Positions 32,004 to 41,204 are shown, counted from the first letter of the stretch. The stretch: 64,000 bases of DNA from JAOAPY01 sp041492185 (GCA_041492185.1 JBGPWL010000005.1:1-64000); one strand, 5' to 3'. Made by a program: numbers and translations. Notes: a model not told the origin generated them from the letters alone.

Positions 32004-32243
32004 CAGATTGAATTCAAACCACGAGCGCTAAAGGACCTAAAAGCCATCGACAAGAGCGAGGCCAGTGGCGTCATCGACAAGATCACGGCGATGAAGAGTG
32101 ACCTGGCCGGGGACGTCAGGCGTCTGACCAATTTCACACCGGAGTACAGACTCCGGGTCGGCGACTACCGCGCGCTGTTCGAAGTGGAAGGCGATAAAGT
32201 GATAATCTATCGAATACGACACCGAAAGGATGCCTATTCCTGA
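32004..32243 (+). pseudogene. RelE/ParE-family toxin frame with TAG at codon 3
   Basis: The 79 codons read QIEFKPRALKDLKAIDKSEA, then RRLTNFTPEYRLRVGDYRALFEVEGDKVIIYRIRHRKDAY, a textbook RelE-family toxin (ribosome-dependent mRNA interferase) with the YR-R-GDYR core and C-terminal RIRHR. The only in-frame ATG (31995) reads ATG ATT TAG before CAG. Homologues commonly have Trp there (TGG). No other ATG, GTG or TTG in this frame lies before the core; ATT 32007 is a poor possibility. The rest of the frame is intact and the antitoxin gene follows 13 nt later, so the toxin appears silenced by one nonsense base. The 131 bp before it contain nothing recognised. Confidence 0.8.
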
Positions 32244-32256
32244 GGGGGAAGCCACA

Positions 32257-32460
32257 ATGATCGAAATACATCCGGAGATATTAGAAAAAAACGGCGAGAA
32301 GCAGTTTGTCATCTTGCCATATGAAGAGTTTGTCGCGATTCAGCAGGCATTGGCCGATGCCGACGACTTGGTTTCGTTGAGAGCCGCGAAAAAGAAAGAA
32401 CACAACGCGCCGGGCGTTCCGCTTGAAGACGTCGTCGAGGAGTTGGGACTTTCTCGATAA
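32257..32460 (+). CDS. Type II antitoxin, Phd/RelB-like
   Basis: 67 residues. MIEIHPEILEKNGEKQFVILPYEEFVAIQQALADADDLVSL matches the compact beta-alpha DNA-binding half of Phd/YefM-type antitoxins, and the C-terminal VPLEDVVEELGLSR is the toxin-wrapping helix. It normally neutralises the RelE toxin and represses the operon. The toxin-first gene order is found in some RelE modules. GAGGGGGAAG precedes the ATG. This gene is intact while the toxin has an early stop, as expected when the toxin decays first. Confidence 0.8.
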   Translation: MIEIHPEILEKNGEKQFVILPYEEFVAIQQALADADDLVSLRAAKKKEHNAPGVPLEDVVEELGLSR

Positions 32461-32530
32461 ATAGGAATACCAGATGATTGGTAGCCGAGAAGATTGCACC
32501 TTTTCCTTCATCACGAAATCACGCTGAATC

Positions 32531-34177
32531 ATGAAAAGATCTGAAGCACGATCTGCAGCAAACGAATCTCCAAAACGTTTACGCGAACTCACGGCCGATC
32601 TTAAGCGGCTTGAGGCAAAGCTCCGTCGCGGGGGCGGGCCGGACAAGATCGAGAAACAGCACAAGCAGGGAAAGCTGACGGCGCGCGAGCGCGTCAAACT
32701 CCTCTTCGATCAAGATTCATACGCGCAGGAAATTGGGCTACTGGTTGCATATGATCAATATGATGCCGGTGCGCCCGGAGCGGGCGTGGTCACGGCAATC
32801 GGGCGCGTTAGTGGGCGCGAATGCGTCGTCGTCGCGAACGACGCAACGGTCAAAGCCGGATCGTGGTGGCCGGAGACGATTAAGAAGATCCTGCGCGCGC
32901 AGGAGATCGCGATGCGTTCGCATGTGCCGATCATCTATCTGGTTGATTCAGCCGGAGTGAATCTACCTTATCAGGGCGGAGTCTTTCCCGGGCAGTACGG
33001 AGCGTCGCGAATTTTTTATTACAACTCAATCATGCGCCGCTATCTGAAAATTCCCCAAATCTCGGCGGTGATGGGTCCATGCATCGCCGGCGGCGCATAT
33101 CTGCCTGCGCTCTCGGACATCATCATCATGGTTGAGGGGACGTCGTTCATGGGATTGGGCGGCGCGAATTTGGTTAAGGGCGCAACAGGGCAGACAATTG
33201 ACAATGAGGCTTTGGGTGGGGCGCGCGCGCACAACGAGCTTTCAGGCGTCGCGCATTACCGTGTCGAAAACGACGACGCTTGTGTCGCAAAGATCAGGGA
33301 GTTCGTTGCTGAACTTCCCGTCAGGCCCCCAAGCGCAGTTTCGATCACGGAAAGCGTGGAAGCGGCACGCCCCGCCGCCAATCTTTACGACATTCTTCCA
33401 GAGGACCATCGCCAGCCTTACAACGTTCGCCACCTGCTTGACTGTCTGCTTGATGAGGGTCACCTCGATGAGTTTCAGGCTGACTATGCTAAAGAGATGA
33501 TCACGGGTCATGCGCGAATCCGAGGCATTCAAGTGGGCGTGATCGTAAACAATCGCGGGATGATGCGCGCGCCCGGCGGTGGTCCACCACGGTTCGGCGG
33601 GATCGTCTACACTGAATCCGCGGAGAAGGTGGCGTACTTCATCGAGACTTGTAGTCGTCATCAAACACCGTTGCTTTTCATTCAGGATGTTTCCGGTTTC
33701 ATGGTGGGATCGGAAGCCGAACATTCAGGAATCATTCGCGCCGGCGCGCGTTTCGTCGAGGCGATGGCCACGGCGACGGTGCCGAAGATCGTGTTGACTG
33801 TGAACCACGCGTCGGGCGCCGGCTATTATGCGATGTCCGGGCAGGGTTTCGATCCCGACTTCATTTACAGTTGGCCGACGGGACGGATGGGCGTAATGGA
33901 AGGCGACTCCGCTGTGCAGGCGGTCTTCGGAACAGAGCTTGAGAAGTTGAAGCAGCGAGGGAAAGAGCCTGACGAGCAACTGGATGCGGCGATGGAGAAT
34001 GTGCGCGAGAGTTATGAGCGTGAACTGGACGCGAAGTACGCCGCGGCGCGTGGCTTTGTCGATGCCGTCATCGCACCGGAGGACACGCGCGACGCTTTGG
34101 AGTTGTCACTGCGCACCGCATTGAATTACAGCGGCCCGCACCTGGGACAGTTTGTGCTGCCGCCGTCGCTGGTGTGA
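32531..34177 (+). CDS. Acyl-CoA carboxylase beta (carboxyltransferase) subunit
   Basis: 548 residues. Two crotonase-like halves: VPIIYLVDSAGVNLP, GPCIAGGAYLPALSDIIIMV and LGGARAHNELSGVAHY in the first; RAPGGGPPRFGGIVYTESAEK, PLLFIQDVSGFMVGSEAE and NHASGAGYYAMSGQGFDP in the second. The Ile/Tyr-rich form and length fit methylcrotonyl-CoA, geranyl-CoA or propionyl-CoA carboxylase beta chains. It transfers CO2 from carboxybiotin to an acyl-CoA. No biotin-carboxylase alpha subunit or biotin carrier is encoded in the cluster, so it must be supplied elsewhere. The AtuA gene downstream favours a methylcrotonyl/geranyl-type role, but substrate cannot be read from sequence alone. Confidence 0.92.
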   Translation: MKRSEARSAANESPKRLRELTADLKRLEAKLRRGGGPDKIEKQHKQGKLTARERVKLLFDQDSYAQEIGLLVAYDQYDAGAPGAGVVTAIGRVSGRECVVVANDATVKAGSWWPETIKKILRAQEIAMRSHVPIIYLVDSAGVNLPYQGGVFPGQYGASRIFYYNSIMRRYLKIPQISAVMGPCIAGGAYLPALSDIIIMVEGTSFMGLGGANLVKGATGQTIDNEALGGARAHNELSGVAHYRVENDDACVAKIREFVAELPVRPPSAVSITESVEAARPAANLYDILPEDHRQPYNVRHLLDCLLDEGHLDEFQADYAKEMITGHARIRGIQVGVIVNNRGMMRAPGGGPPRFGGIVYTESAEKVAYFIETCSRHQTPLLFIQDVSGFMVGSEAEHSGIIRAGARFVEAMATATVPKIVLTVNHASGAGYYAMSGQGFDPDFIYSWPTGRMGVMEGDSAVQAVFGTELEKLKQRGKEPDEQLDAAMENVRESYERELDAKYAAARGFVDAVIAPEDTRDALELSLRTALNYSGPHLGQFVLPPSLV

Positions 34178-34189
34178 CGCAGGGATTTC

Positions 34190-34245
34190 GCCACAGAGGC
34201 ACAGAGACGCAGAGAAAAGATTTTCAAGGTCTCTGTGACTCCGTA
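34190..34245. repeat. Hairpin of CACAGAG-type words
   Basis: CCACAGAGGCACAGAGAC pairs partly with GTCTCTGTGACTCCG across a short loop. The units are 8 nt, not 7, so I keep it apart from the heptad arrays. It fills the gap between the carboxylase and AtuA genes. Confidence 0.5.
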
Positions 34246-34261
34246 GCAATCAGTTTTCACA

Positions 34262-35629
34262 ATGAAAGAGCAAATCCGCATCGCGGCCGGCCAGGGATTT
34301 TGGGGCGACTTGCCTGACGCGCCCGTGCGCCAGGTTGAAGGCGGACCGATTGATTATCTAATGCTCGACTATCTCGCCGAAGTCACGATGTCGATCATGC
34401 AGAAGCAACGCTCGCGCGATCCGAGCGCCGGCTACGCCAAAGACTTCGTGCCGCTGATGAAGCAAATCATGCCGGCATGCGTCGAGCGCAACATAAAGGT
34501 CACGGCCAATGCCGGTGGAGTCAATGTAGAAGGTTGCGCGAACGCGGTCCGCGCAACGGCGCGCGAGCTGCGTTTGGCAGGCAAGGTGCGCATCGGGATC
34601 GTGACGGGCGACGACATCATGTCGCGCATCGACGACCTGCTGGCGCGCGGGATAGAATTGCGAAACATGGACACGGGCGCGCCGCTTTCTGAGGTTCGCA
34701 ACCGCATTCAGAGCGCCAACGCGTATTTAGGCGCGTGGCCAATGGTTGAAGCGCTGAATCACGGCGCGCAGATCGTGATCACGGGACGCGCGACTGACAC
34801 GGGCCTGACGCTCGCGCCGATGATTCACGAATTTGGGTGGGCCAATGACGACTGGAACCGGCTCGCGGCAGGAACGATCGCGGGACACATCATTGAATGC
34901 GGCGCGCAGGCGTCGGGTGGCAACTGCCAATTTGAGTGGCGCGAAATTCCTGATCTGTCAGACGTCGGCTTTCCGATTGCCGAAGCTTCTTCTGATGGCA
35001 CGTTCGTTATCACCAAACATGAAGGCACGGGCGGTCGCGTAAACATTCCCACGATTAAAGAGCAGTTGGTTTATGAGATGGGCGATCCACGCGAATACAT
35101 CACGCCTGATTGTGTGGCGGATTTCTCTACAGTTCAGTTGCAGGACGATGGATCGGATCGCGTGCGGGTATTCGGGATCAAGGGGCGAGCGGCGACTGAC
35201 ACTTTGAAGGTTTCGATTAGTTATTCAGCCGGTTACAAGGCGGTCGGCACACTCGTCTACGCGTGGCCGGACGCCTGCGAGAAAGCGCAAGCGGCTGACA
35301 GAATTCTGCGGGCGCGGCTAGAACGCCTCGGTTTGCATTTTGATCAAGTGCTTACTGAGTTTGTCGGCGCGAACGCCACACATGGACCGTTGGCAGGCGA
35401 GCCTCCGCGCGATTTAGCGGAAGTGCAATTACGCGTGGGCGTGCGCGGCAACGATCGCGGCGCGATTGAAAGATTCACCAAAGAGATTGCGCCGCTGATC
35501 CTGACTGGACCACCAGCCGTGACTGGATTCGCCGGTGGCCGGCCCAAGGTCGAAGAGATCGTCGCGTATTGGCCCGCGCTGATTCCGAAGAGCGAGATCA
35601 AGCCGCGCGTTGAAGTGATCGAAGCGTAA
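34262..35629 (+). CDS. AtuA-family protein (DUF1446, acyclic terpene utilisation)
   Basis: 455 residues. IRIAAGQGFWGDLPDAPVRQ, DYLAEVTMSIMQKQR, NAGGVNVEGCANAVR, GIVTGDDIM and ITGRATDTGLTLAPMIHEFGW are characteristic of DUF1446/AtuA. In Pseudomonas, AtuA belongs to the citronellol/geraniol catabolic cluster together with a geranyl-CoA carboxylase; its own chemistry is unknown. Here it follows an acyl-CoA carboxylase beta gene and precedes the separate small AtuA-like domain, a hydrolase and a crotonase. The same domain pair is fused in some homologues. The cluster probably handles a branched or isoprenoid acyl-CoA. Confidence 0.9.
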   Translation: MKEQIRIAAGQGFWGDLPDAPVRQVEGGPIDYLMLDYLAEVTMSIMQKQRSRDPSAGYAKDFVPLMKQIMPACVERNIKVTANAGGVNVEGCANAVRATARELRLAGKVRIGIVTGDDIMSRIDDLLARGIELRNMDTGAPLSEVRNRIQSANAYLGAWPMVEALNHGAQIVITGRATDTGLTLAPMIHEFGWANDDWNRLAAGTIAGHIIECGAQASGGNCQFEWREIPDLSDVGFPIAEASSDGTFVITKHEGTGGRVNIPTIKEQLVYEMGDPREYITPDCVADFSTVQLQDDGSDRVRVFGIKGRAATDTLKVSISYSAGYKAVGTLVYAWPDACEKAQAADRILRARLERLGLHFDQVLTEFVGANATHGPLAGEPPRDLAEVQLRVGVRGNDRGAIERFTKEIAPLILTGPPAVTGFAGGRPKVEEIVAYWPALIPKSEIKPRVEVIEA

Positions 35630-35643
35630 CTGATAGATTTCAT

Positions 35644-35805
35644 TCCCCTCTCACTTTGGGAGAGGGGCCAGGGGAAAGGGTGCGAAGCTTAGGGTGAAAG
35701 GATTGTTTTGATCACAAGGCCTGGTTTTATCGAGGACAACACTAAGATTAGGGGCGGTTCGCTTAAGCCCTCTCCCCAACCCTCTCCCAAAAGGAGAGGG
35801 AGATA
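35644..35805. repeat. MITE-like inverted-repeat element of the CTCTCCC type (relative of 2625-2778)
   Basis: The left end TCCCCTCTCACTTTGGGAG and the right end CCAACCCTCTCCCAAAAGG are inverted to each other, each with its own short palindrome. The 80-bp centre differs from the first copy. It separates the two AtuA-type genes. Confidence 0.65.
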
Positions 35806-35817
35806 AGAAAACGAAAC

Positions 35818-36162
35818 ATGAAAGTACAACTAACGAAACTTGCCCACTCGCGCTCAGGCGATAAGGGCGATACGGCCAATGTGGGTCTGATTGCCTTGCA
35901 CGACGACCTCTATCCGTTGCTCGTTCGCGAAGTAACAGCCGAGCGCGTGAAGCAACACTTCAATGGAATTTGCAAGGGCAACGTCGAGCGGTTCGAGCTG
36001 CCGAATCTTCACGCGCTGAATTTTCTCTTGCACGAAAGCCTGGGTGGCGGCGGCACGCTTTCGCTGATGACCGATGCGCAAGGCAAAACTTTTTCGACCG
36101 CGCTGCTGAGGATGGAAATCGAGATTCCCGATGGCGAAGCGCAGAGCCTGGGGTTAGTTTGA
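35818..36162 (+). CDS. AtuA-like small domain protein
   Basis: 114 residues. TKLAHSRSGDKGDTANVGLIAL, NVERFELPNLHALNFLLHESLGGGGTLSLMTDAQGK and SFSTALLRMEIEIP-like ending match the ferredoxin-fold-like C-terminal domain of AtuA proteins, which is either fused or encoded separately. It probably forms a complex with the preceding AtuA protein. The ATG is preceded by an inverted-repeat element whose right end contains GGAGAGGGAG, which may double as the Shine-Dalgarno. Its role in the reaction is unknown. Confidence 0.88.
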   Translation: MKVQLTKLAHSRSGDKGDTANVGLIALHDDLYPLLVREVTAERVKQHFNGICKGNVERFELPNLHALNFLLHESLGGGGTLSLMTDAQGKTFSTALLRMEIEIPDGEAQSLGLV

Positions 36163-36213
36163 AAGCAAAACAGAATCCTAGGTAGATCAGTCCGGGAACT
36201 GATCGCTCCGCTC

Positions 36214-37101
36214 ATGAAGGCTGAAAGAGACCTAACTATCCGGCACGATTATGCGCAAGTTGGTAATGTCCGCTTGCATTACGCCGAGTGTGGCGGCGGA
36301 GACGATCTCGTAATCCTGCTGCACGGTTTTCCTGAATGCTGGTATTCATGGCGGCACCAGTTGCCCGTGTTGGGCGAGCGATATCATGTGGTGGCCCCGG
36401 ATATGCGGGGCTACAACCTCAGCGAAAAACCCAAAGGTGTTGAGAACTATCGCATCGAACCCCTGGTCCAGGACATAGTTGAGCTAATCGATTATTTCGG
36501 TAAGAAGAAAGCCGCTATTGTGGCTCATGATTGGGGCGCCGGTGTCGCCTGGGCCCTTGCTCAAAGACATCCGGAACTTGTTTCTAAGCTGGTGACGATG
36601 CAGGTGCCGCCGCCGGCAGCCTGGCGAGTGAACTTTACGCTGCGGCAATTGAGACACAGTTGGTACATGTTCTTTTTTCAGCTACCGCGTTTACCAGAGT
36701 GGTGGGCGAGCGCGAATGATTTCGCCCGCATCGACAAGATGTTTCGCGAGACATCTGTCAGGGCCGGCGCTTTCAGTGCCGAAGATATCGCCGTATACAA
36801 AGAGGCGCTGCGTCAGCCGGGAGCACTGACCGCTTCGATCAATTACTATCGGGCGAATGTCTTTCGATCGTTGATCCGTGGCGGAGTCGAAACGCCAGAC
36901 CAGGGCAAAATTAAGGTTCCTACGTTGTTCATCTACGGCGAGCACGATATGGCCATTGTCCCTGATACTGTTCGCGGTCTTGATCGATTCATCGATGCTC
37001 CCTATCGCGAACTGCGGATCCCCGACAGCGGGCACTGGGTGCAGAATGAAGCGATCGAAGAAGTCAATAACGCTTTGCTTGAATTTCTCGAGAGTAACTG
37101 A
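36214..37101 (+). CDS. Alpha/beta hydrolase, epoxide-hydrolase/haloalkane-dehalogenase type
   Basis: 295 residues. Oxyanion-hole HGFPE (37-41), nucleophile elbow VAHDWGAGVAW with Asp106, probable acid Asp245 (YGEHDMAIVP) and catalytic His274 (DSGHWVQNE). An Asp nucleophile with the HGFP motif is typical of soluble epoxide hydrolases or dehalogenases acting in the cytoplasm. A cap domain (about 135-215) contains FFFQLPRLPEWW. The stop overlaps the ATG of the crotonase gene by one base, so the two are co-translated and probably act in the same pathway as AtuA and the carboxylase. The specific substrate cannot be told. Confidence 0.9.
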   Translation: MKAERDLTIRHDYAQVGNVRLHYAECGGGDDLVILLHGFPECWYSWRHQLPVLGERYHVVAPDMRGYNLSEKPKGVENYRIEPLVQDIVELIDYFGKKKAAIVAHDWGAGVAWALAQRHPELVSKLVTMQVPPPAAWRVNFTLRQLRHSWYMFFFQLPRLPEWWASANDFARIDKMFRETSVRAGAFSAEDIAVYKEALRQPGALTASINYYRANVFRSLIRGGVETPDQGKIKVPTLFIYGEHDMAIVPDTVRGLDRFIDAPYRELRIPDSGHWVQNEAIEEVNNALLEFLESN

Positions 37102-37874
37102 TGCCAGAAGAAAATAACGCCACGGTTCTCTACGGAGTCGACGGCGCGATTGCGCGCATCACGCTCAACCGGCCGGAGAAACGCAACGCCCTCAACGACG
37201 AATTTATCGCTGCGCTCAAAGAAGCGCTACGCCGTGCCGATCACGATGAAGAGGTGCGGGTGGTTGTTTTGTCAGGTGCTGGCGCCGACTTTTGTTCCGG
37301 CGCCGACCTGGCGGCGTTGCAGAAGATCTCGACGGCTACGGTTGCAGAGAACCTTCAAGATGCGCGATCTCTGATGGAACTTCTCCTGATCATTCGCAAC
37401 TTGCGCTTGCCGGTCGTTGCCGCCGTACGAGGCAGAGCGCTGGCTGGGGGATGCGGTCTGGCGACTGCCTGCGACATTGTGCTCGCGTCGAGTTCCGCTC
37501 GCTTTGGTTATCCGGAAATAAAGATCGGATTTGTGCCCGCGATGGTGATGGCCATCCTTCGCCGCAACGTTTCAGAAAAGCGCGCGTTTGAATTACTCAC
37601 GCGGGGCGCGGAGATCAGCGCCACGGAGGCGGAAAGAATCGGCATGGTCAATCACGTATTCAGCGACGAAACCTTTGACTCCGAAGTCGATGCTTATGCC
37701 CACGCGTTTGAGAATGCAAGCGAGTCCGCGGTGGCCCTTTCAAAGAAACTCCTCTACCAGATGGACGCGATGACTTTTGTCGAGGCTCTGCAGTCCGGCG
37801 CCGACGTAAACGTCATTGCCCGCATGACTGACGACTGTCAAAAAGGAATTGCGCGCTTTTTGAAGAAGGAGTAG
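37101..37874 (+). CDS. Enoyl-CoA hydratase/isomerase (crotonase) family protein
   Basis: 257 residues. ITLNRPEKRNALND, GAGADFCSGADLAALQ (oxyanion loop) and RGRALAGGCGLATACDIVLAS are standard crotonase blocks. Of the two hydratase glutamates, the second (FGYPEIKIGFVPA) is present, but the position of the first, in GGGCE of classical crotonase, is Gly here (GGCGLA). It may be a hydratase working with one acid/base residue, an isomerase or a hydrolase. It is translated directly after the alpha/beta hydrolase (TGATG). Last gene of the AtuA cluster; a 213-bp gap without recognisable signals precedes the receptor gene. Confidence 0.9.
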   Translation: MPEENNATVLYGVDGAIARITLNRPEKRNALNDEFIAALKEALRRADHDEEVRVVVLSGAGADFCSGADLAALQKISTATVAENLQDARSLMELLLIIRNLRLPVVAAVRGRALAGGCGLATACDIVLASSSARFGYPEIKIGFVPAMVMAILRRNVSEKRAFELLTRGAEISATEAERIGMVNHVFSDETFDSEVDAYAHAFENASESAVALSKKLLYQMDAMTFVEALQSGADVNVIARMTDDCQKGIARFLKKE

Positions 37875-38087
37875 CATAGCCGCCGGTCAGCATCCAGAAA
37901 ACCCGATTAGCATTTAGAATTTTGGATTTCGACCATTCACACCACCAGCAGATCTGATAGCGTCATATTGGTTTTATCTTAGGAATTCCGCGAATTGACC
38001 GTTACGAGGCGCGCTGAGAACGGCGTTTGCCTGAACGATTGCTAGTTGATGACCTGTCTCCACTACACCAAATCCGAGGAGGATGCG

Positions 38088-41000
38088 ATGAACACAACAG
38101 AGTCAGTGAGAAGATTGGGAAAAGCGGGAATCAGCATTCTGTGCTTTGCGCTATCGATGCTGCTTTTGAGCAGCTTTGCATTGGGCCAGGGCACATCGAG
38201 CAGTGCTCTCAGTGGCACCGTTGTAGATAAGAATAGCGCGGTGATTAAGGGCGCGTCAGTAACTGTTACGAACAAGGCGACGGGGCAGAGCCGAACTGCG
38301 ACTACCAACGACAGCGGAGAGTATCGATTCGACCTTCTGCCTGCCGGCCTTTACGACATCAAAGTTTCCGCAAGTGGATTCGGCGATGCCACCTCCGAGG
38401 GCCTGAATCTTTTGGTCGGTAAGACTACGAGTCTCGATTTCACCATGAGTCCCGGCGTCCAGACCGCAAACGTTACGGTCACCGGCGAAGCTGAATTGGT
38501 AAACAGGGAGAAGACCGATATCAGTCTAAACATCACTCCACGCGACATTCAGGACTTGCCGCTTAATGGCCGCGACCTCGGCAATCTGGCGTATCTCGCT
38601 CCCGGCGTCAAGCCGGTAAACTCATACGATCCAACCAAGAATCGCATCGCAGTTTTCGGAATAAATGGTTCAAGCGGCCGCAACGTGAACGTCACCGTTA
38701 ATGGCATCGACAACAAGGACAACACGGTGGGTGGGCCGGTAATGCAATTCCCGCTTGAGGCGATCCAGGAGTTTCTAATCAGCACGCAGCGTTTCTCAGC
38801 AGTTAACGGTCGTAGTGAGGGCGCCGCCGTTAATGTGGTCACAAAGTCGGGTGGCAGCCAATATCACGGCTCTGCGTTCTTTTTTGTGCGCGACAAGAAA
38901 TTGAATGCGACCGAAGTCGACGCCACGACGGGTCTGCCGAAGACGACGAAACCACCATTCAACCGAAAGCAGTGGGGTGGTTCAGTGGGGGGGCCGGTGT
39001 ATCTACCACGCTTCGGTGAAGGCGGTCCAACTCATTACTCGCTTAATCATAAGACCTTCTTCTTCTTTGCGCTTGAGCGGCAAGCTGAAGCCACTTCTAA
39101 TCCGGTTGCGGCCGATGCTTTGTCCGAATTGAAACTCGTTCAATTTCTTGGCGCCGTGCCGGTTGATGTAATTCCGACTCCCTATCACGATTGGCGTATT
39201 AACGCGCGGATCGATCACACGCTCAATTCCAAACACAGCATGTTCTTCGTTTTCAACGAACAGACCAATATTGGTCTTAACGACCAGTCGGGCCAAAGAA
39301 ACGATCTGACAGAGGGCAATTTTACGAAGAACAAGTTGCTGCTCGGTAGCTTCAACCTAAACTCGGCTTTGTCCAGTTCAGTCGTCAACGCGGTGACGAT
39401 CGGTTATCAATACTGGAACAACCTGATTGATACGGACCAAAAGGTGCCGTTCTTTAGTTTCCCGAGCGGCATTAGCTTTGGCACTAACGTGAATGTGCCT
39501 CAGCAGTCTTATCAGGTCAAATATCAATTCAAGGATGATCTTTCGATCAATAGAGGCAAGCATACATTCCGGACGGGGTTCGATTATCTTTGGGAACCGA
39601 AACTGGGCGGCTTCTTCGAATTCAATCCGACGCTCGAGATCGACTTCCTCGAAAAGCCGAGCGCGATCCTGGCCAAGCCGGCGGGCTTCGCGACGGCAGG
39701 CGAGGTCACCGGCATGACCGCGACGTCCGGTAACCCCTATTTCAATCTTCCAGGCGGGGCCAAGATGTTCGGCGTCTATTTCCAGGACGACTGGAAAGTG
39801 CGCCGCAATGTTACGCTGAATTTGGGAATGCGTTGGGACAAGGATTTCAATCTCATCGGAACGAGCGCTCAGTCTCTCAATAGGACTTACCTCGCTCTCA
39901 AAGCTATTAACCATCCCGCTGCCAGGGCGCTGCCTCACGATGATAACCACGACTTCAGTCCTCGGGTTGGGTTCGCCTGGGACTTGAGAGGCAACGGCAA
40001 GCACGTCGTGCGGGCAGGATACGGTCTCTATTACGGACAGACCTTCTTGAACATTCCGTTGTTCATGATTCAGCAAGCTAACCCAACGATCTTTGCGAGC
40101 GTGTTTAGCATAGGCACTAACGATTTTGTGCCGGGAACAGCTATAAAGCTCTCCAATTGGCGGTTCGGAATAGATCCATTACCGACCATCCCTCCGCCGC
40201 AAACACAACTTGCAGCCGGTAACACGGGCCGAATAATGGATCCGGATTACCGCAACCCGTACACTCAGCAATGGAACGCCGGATACTCTTTCCAACTCAA
40301 CTCCTATTCAGTACTGGAGTTTGACTACACGCACATTCTTGGCGTTCATGAGTCGAAGACCGTCAACATCAATCCTCTGCTCGCGCTCGTCAGCGAAAGC
40401 CTTAAGTCAACTCGTCCGCTGAGTGCGGCTTTCACCGCGGCTGGTCTGCCTGCCCTGGGCCGAATCGATTTGGAGCAATCGTCCGGTCGTTCGCGCTACG
40501 ATGGACTGAACGTCTCTTATCGGCGGCGTTTATACCGGCGCTTTACCGTTAACGCTACCTACACGCTATCGAGGGCCCTTGCTTATAACGGCAACTCGGC
40601 CGCGTTCCGGAATCGGGCCTTCAATCCATTTGACATCTTCGGGTCGTACGATCTCGGTCCAACCCCCAATGACACGCGTCACCGCTTTTCAATGGGAAGC
40701 GTAGTCAATCTGCCCGGAGGTTTCCAGGTTGCTCCGATCATCCAGTGGGAATCGGCGCGTCCTTACAACTCAGGCTATGGGTCGCTTGACGTGATTGGTG
40801 GTGGCGGCGGAGCGGGAACTTCGCACGTGATCGTGTTCAAGACTAGTCCGAACGATCTAAAAGGTACTTTCAACGCCTTTGGGAGTTCCTCGGCCAATTT
40901 GTTCTTGTACCGAGACTGTTTAAGGTCCGGCGCTTGTTCAATTACCTCTTTTGACAATTTGCGCGGACAGCCTTACTTCCAGCTTGATGTGCGAGTGACT

Positions 41001-41204
41001 AAGAACTTCAAGATCAGGGAGCGAGCTAACCTACAAGCGATCTTCCAGGTTTTTGATCTTACCAACCGCGCCAACTTCGGAAACAACTTTGACGGTAACA
41101 TCCGGAACACAACCTTCGGGACTCCGCTTGGTTTCATTACGCCGGCTGGTGTGATTGTTCCCCACAGCTTGTCGGCCGAACTCGGAGTTAGATTTAGTTT
41201 CTAA
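38088..41204 (+). CDS. Oar-like TonB-dependent receptor with N-terminal carboxypeptidase-regulatory domain
   Basis: 1038 residues from ATG 38088, which has GAGGAGG 5 nt upstream. Signal peptide (LGKAGISILCFALSMLLLSSFALGQ), then a CarboxypepD_reg-like Ig domain (SSALSGTVVDKNSAVIKGASVTVTN ... GEYRFDLLPAGLYDIKVSASG), a plug domain (DIQDLPLNGRDLGNLAYLAPGV) and a large beta barrel ending in aromatic LSAELGVRFSF as outer-membrane proteins do. This is the Oar type, very abundant in Acidobacteria, presumed to transport or bind large carbohydrates or peptides across the outer membrane. No SusD-like partner or TonB is nearby. It is followed by a strong terminator. Confidence 0.92.
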   Translation: MNTTESVRRLGKAGISILCFALSMLLLSSFALGQGTSSSALSGTVVDKNSAVIKGASVTVTNKATGQSRTATTNDSGEYRFDLLPAGLYDIKVSASGFGDATSEGLNLLVGKTTSLDFTMSPGVQTANVTVTGEAELVNREKTDISLNITPRDIQDLPLNGRDLGNLAYLAPGVKPVNSYDPTKNRIAVFGINGSSGRNVNVTVNGIDNKDNTVGGPVMQFPLEAIQEFLISTQRFSAVNGRSEGAAVNVVTKSGGSQYHGSAFFFVRDKKLNATEVDATTGLPKTTKPPFNRKQWGGSVGGPVYLPRFGEGGPTHYSLNHKTFFFFALERQAEATSNPVAADALSELKLVQFLGAVPVDVIPTPYHDWRINARIDHTLNSKHSMFFVFNEQTNIGLNDQSGQRNDLTEGNFTKNKLLLGSFNLNSALSSSVVNAVTIGYQYWNNLIDTDQKVPFFSFPSGISFGTNVNVPQQSYQVKYQFKDDLSINRGKHTFRTGFDYLWEPKLGGFFEFNPTLEIDFLEKPSAILAKPAGFATAGEVTGMTATSGNPYFNLPGGAKMFGVYFQDDWKVRRNVTLNLGMRWDKDFNLIGTSAQSLNRTYLALKAINHPAARALPHDDNHDFSPRVGFAWDLRGNGKHVVRAGYGLYYGQTFLNIPLFMIQQANPTIFASVFSIGTNDFVPGTAIKLSNWRFGIDPLPTIPPPQTQLAAGNTGRIMDPDYRNPYTQQWNAGYSFQLNSYSVLEFDYTHILGVHESKTVNINPLLALVSESLKSTRPLSAAFTAAGLPALGRIDLEQSSGRSRYDGLNVSYRRRLYRRFTVNATYTLSRALAYNGNSAAFRNRAFNPFDIFGSYDLGPTPNDTRHRFSMGSVVNLPGGFQVAPIIQWESARPYNSGYGSLDVIGGGGGAGTSHVIVFKTSPNDLKGTFNAFGSSSANLFLYRDCLRSGACSITSFDNLRGQPYFQLDVRVTKNFKIRERANLQAIFQVFDLTNRANFGNNFDGNIRNTTFGTPLGFITPAGVIVPHSLSAELGVRFSF

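Noticed and set aside
34190..34245. A seventh heptad array
   Set aside because: The CACAGAG words here have an 8-nt spacing and the arms pair poorly, so it does not share the 7-nt register.
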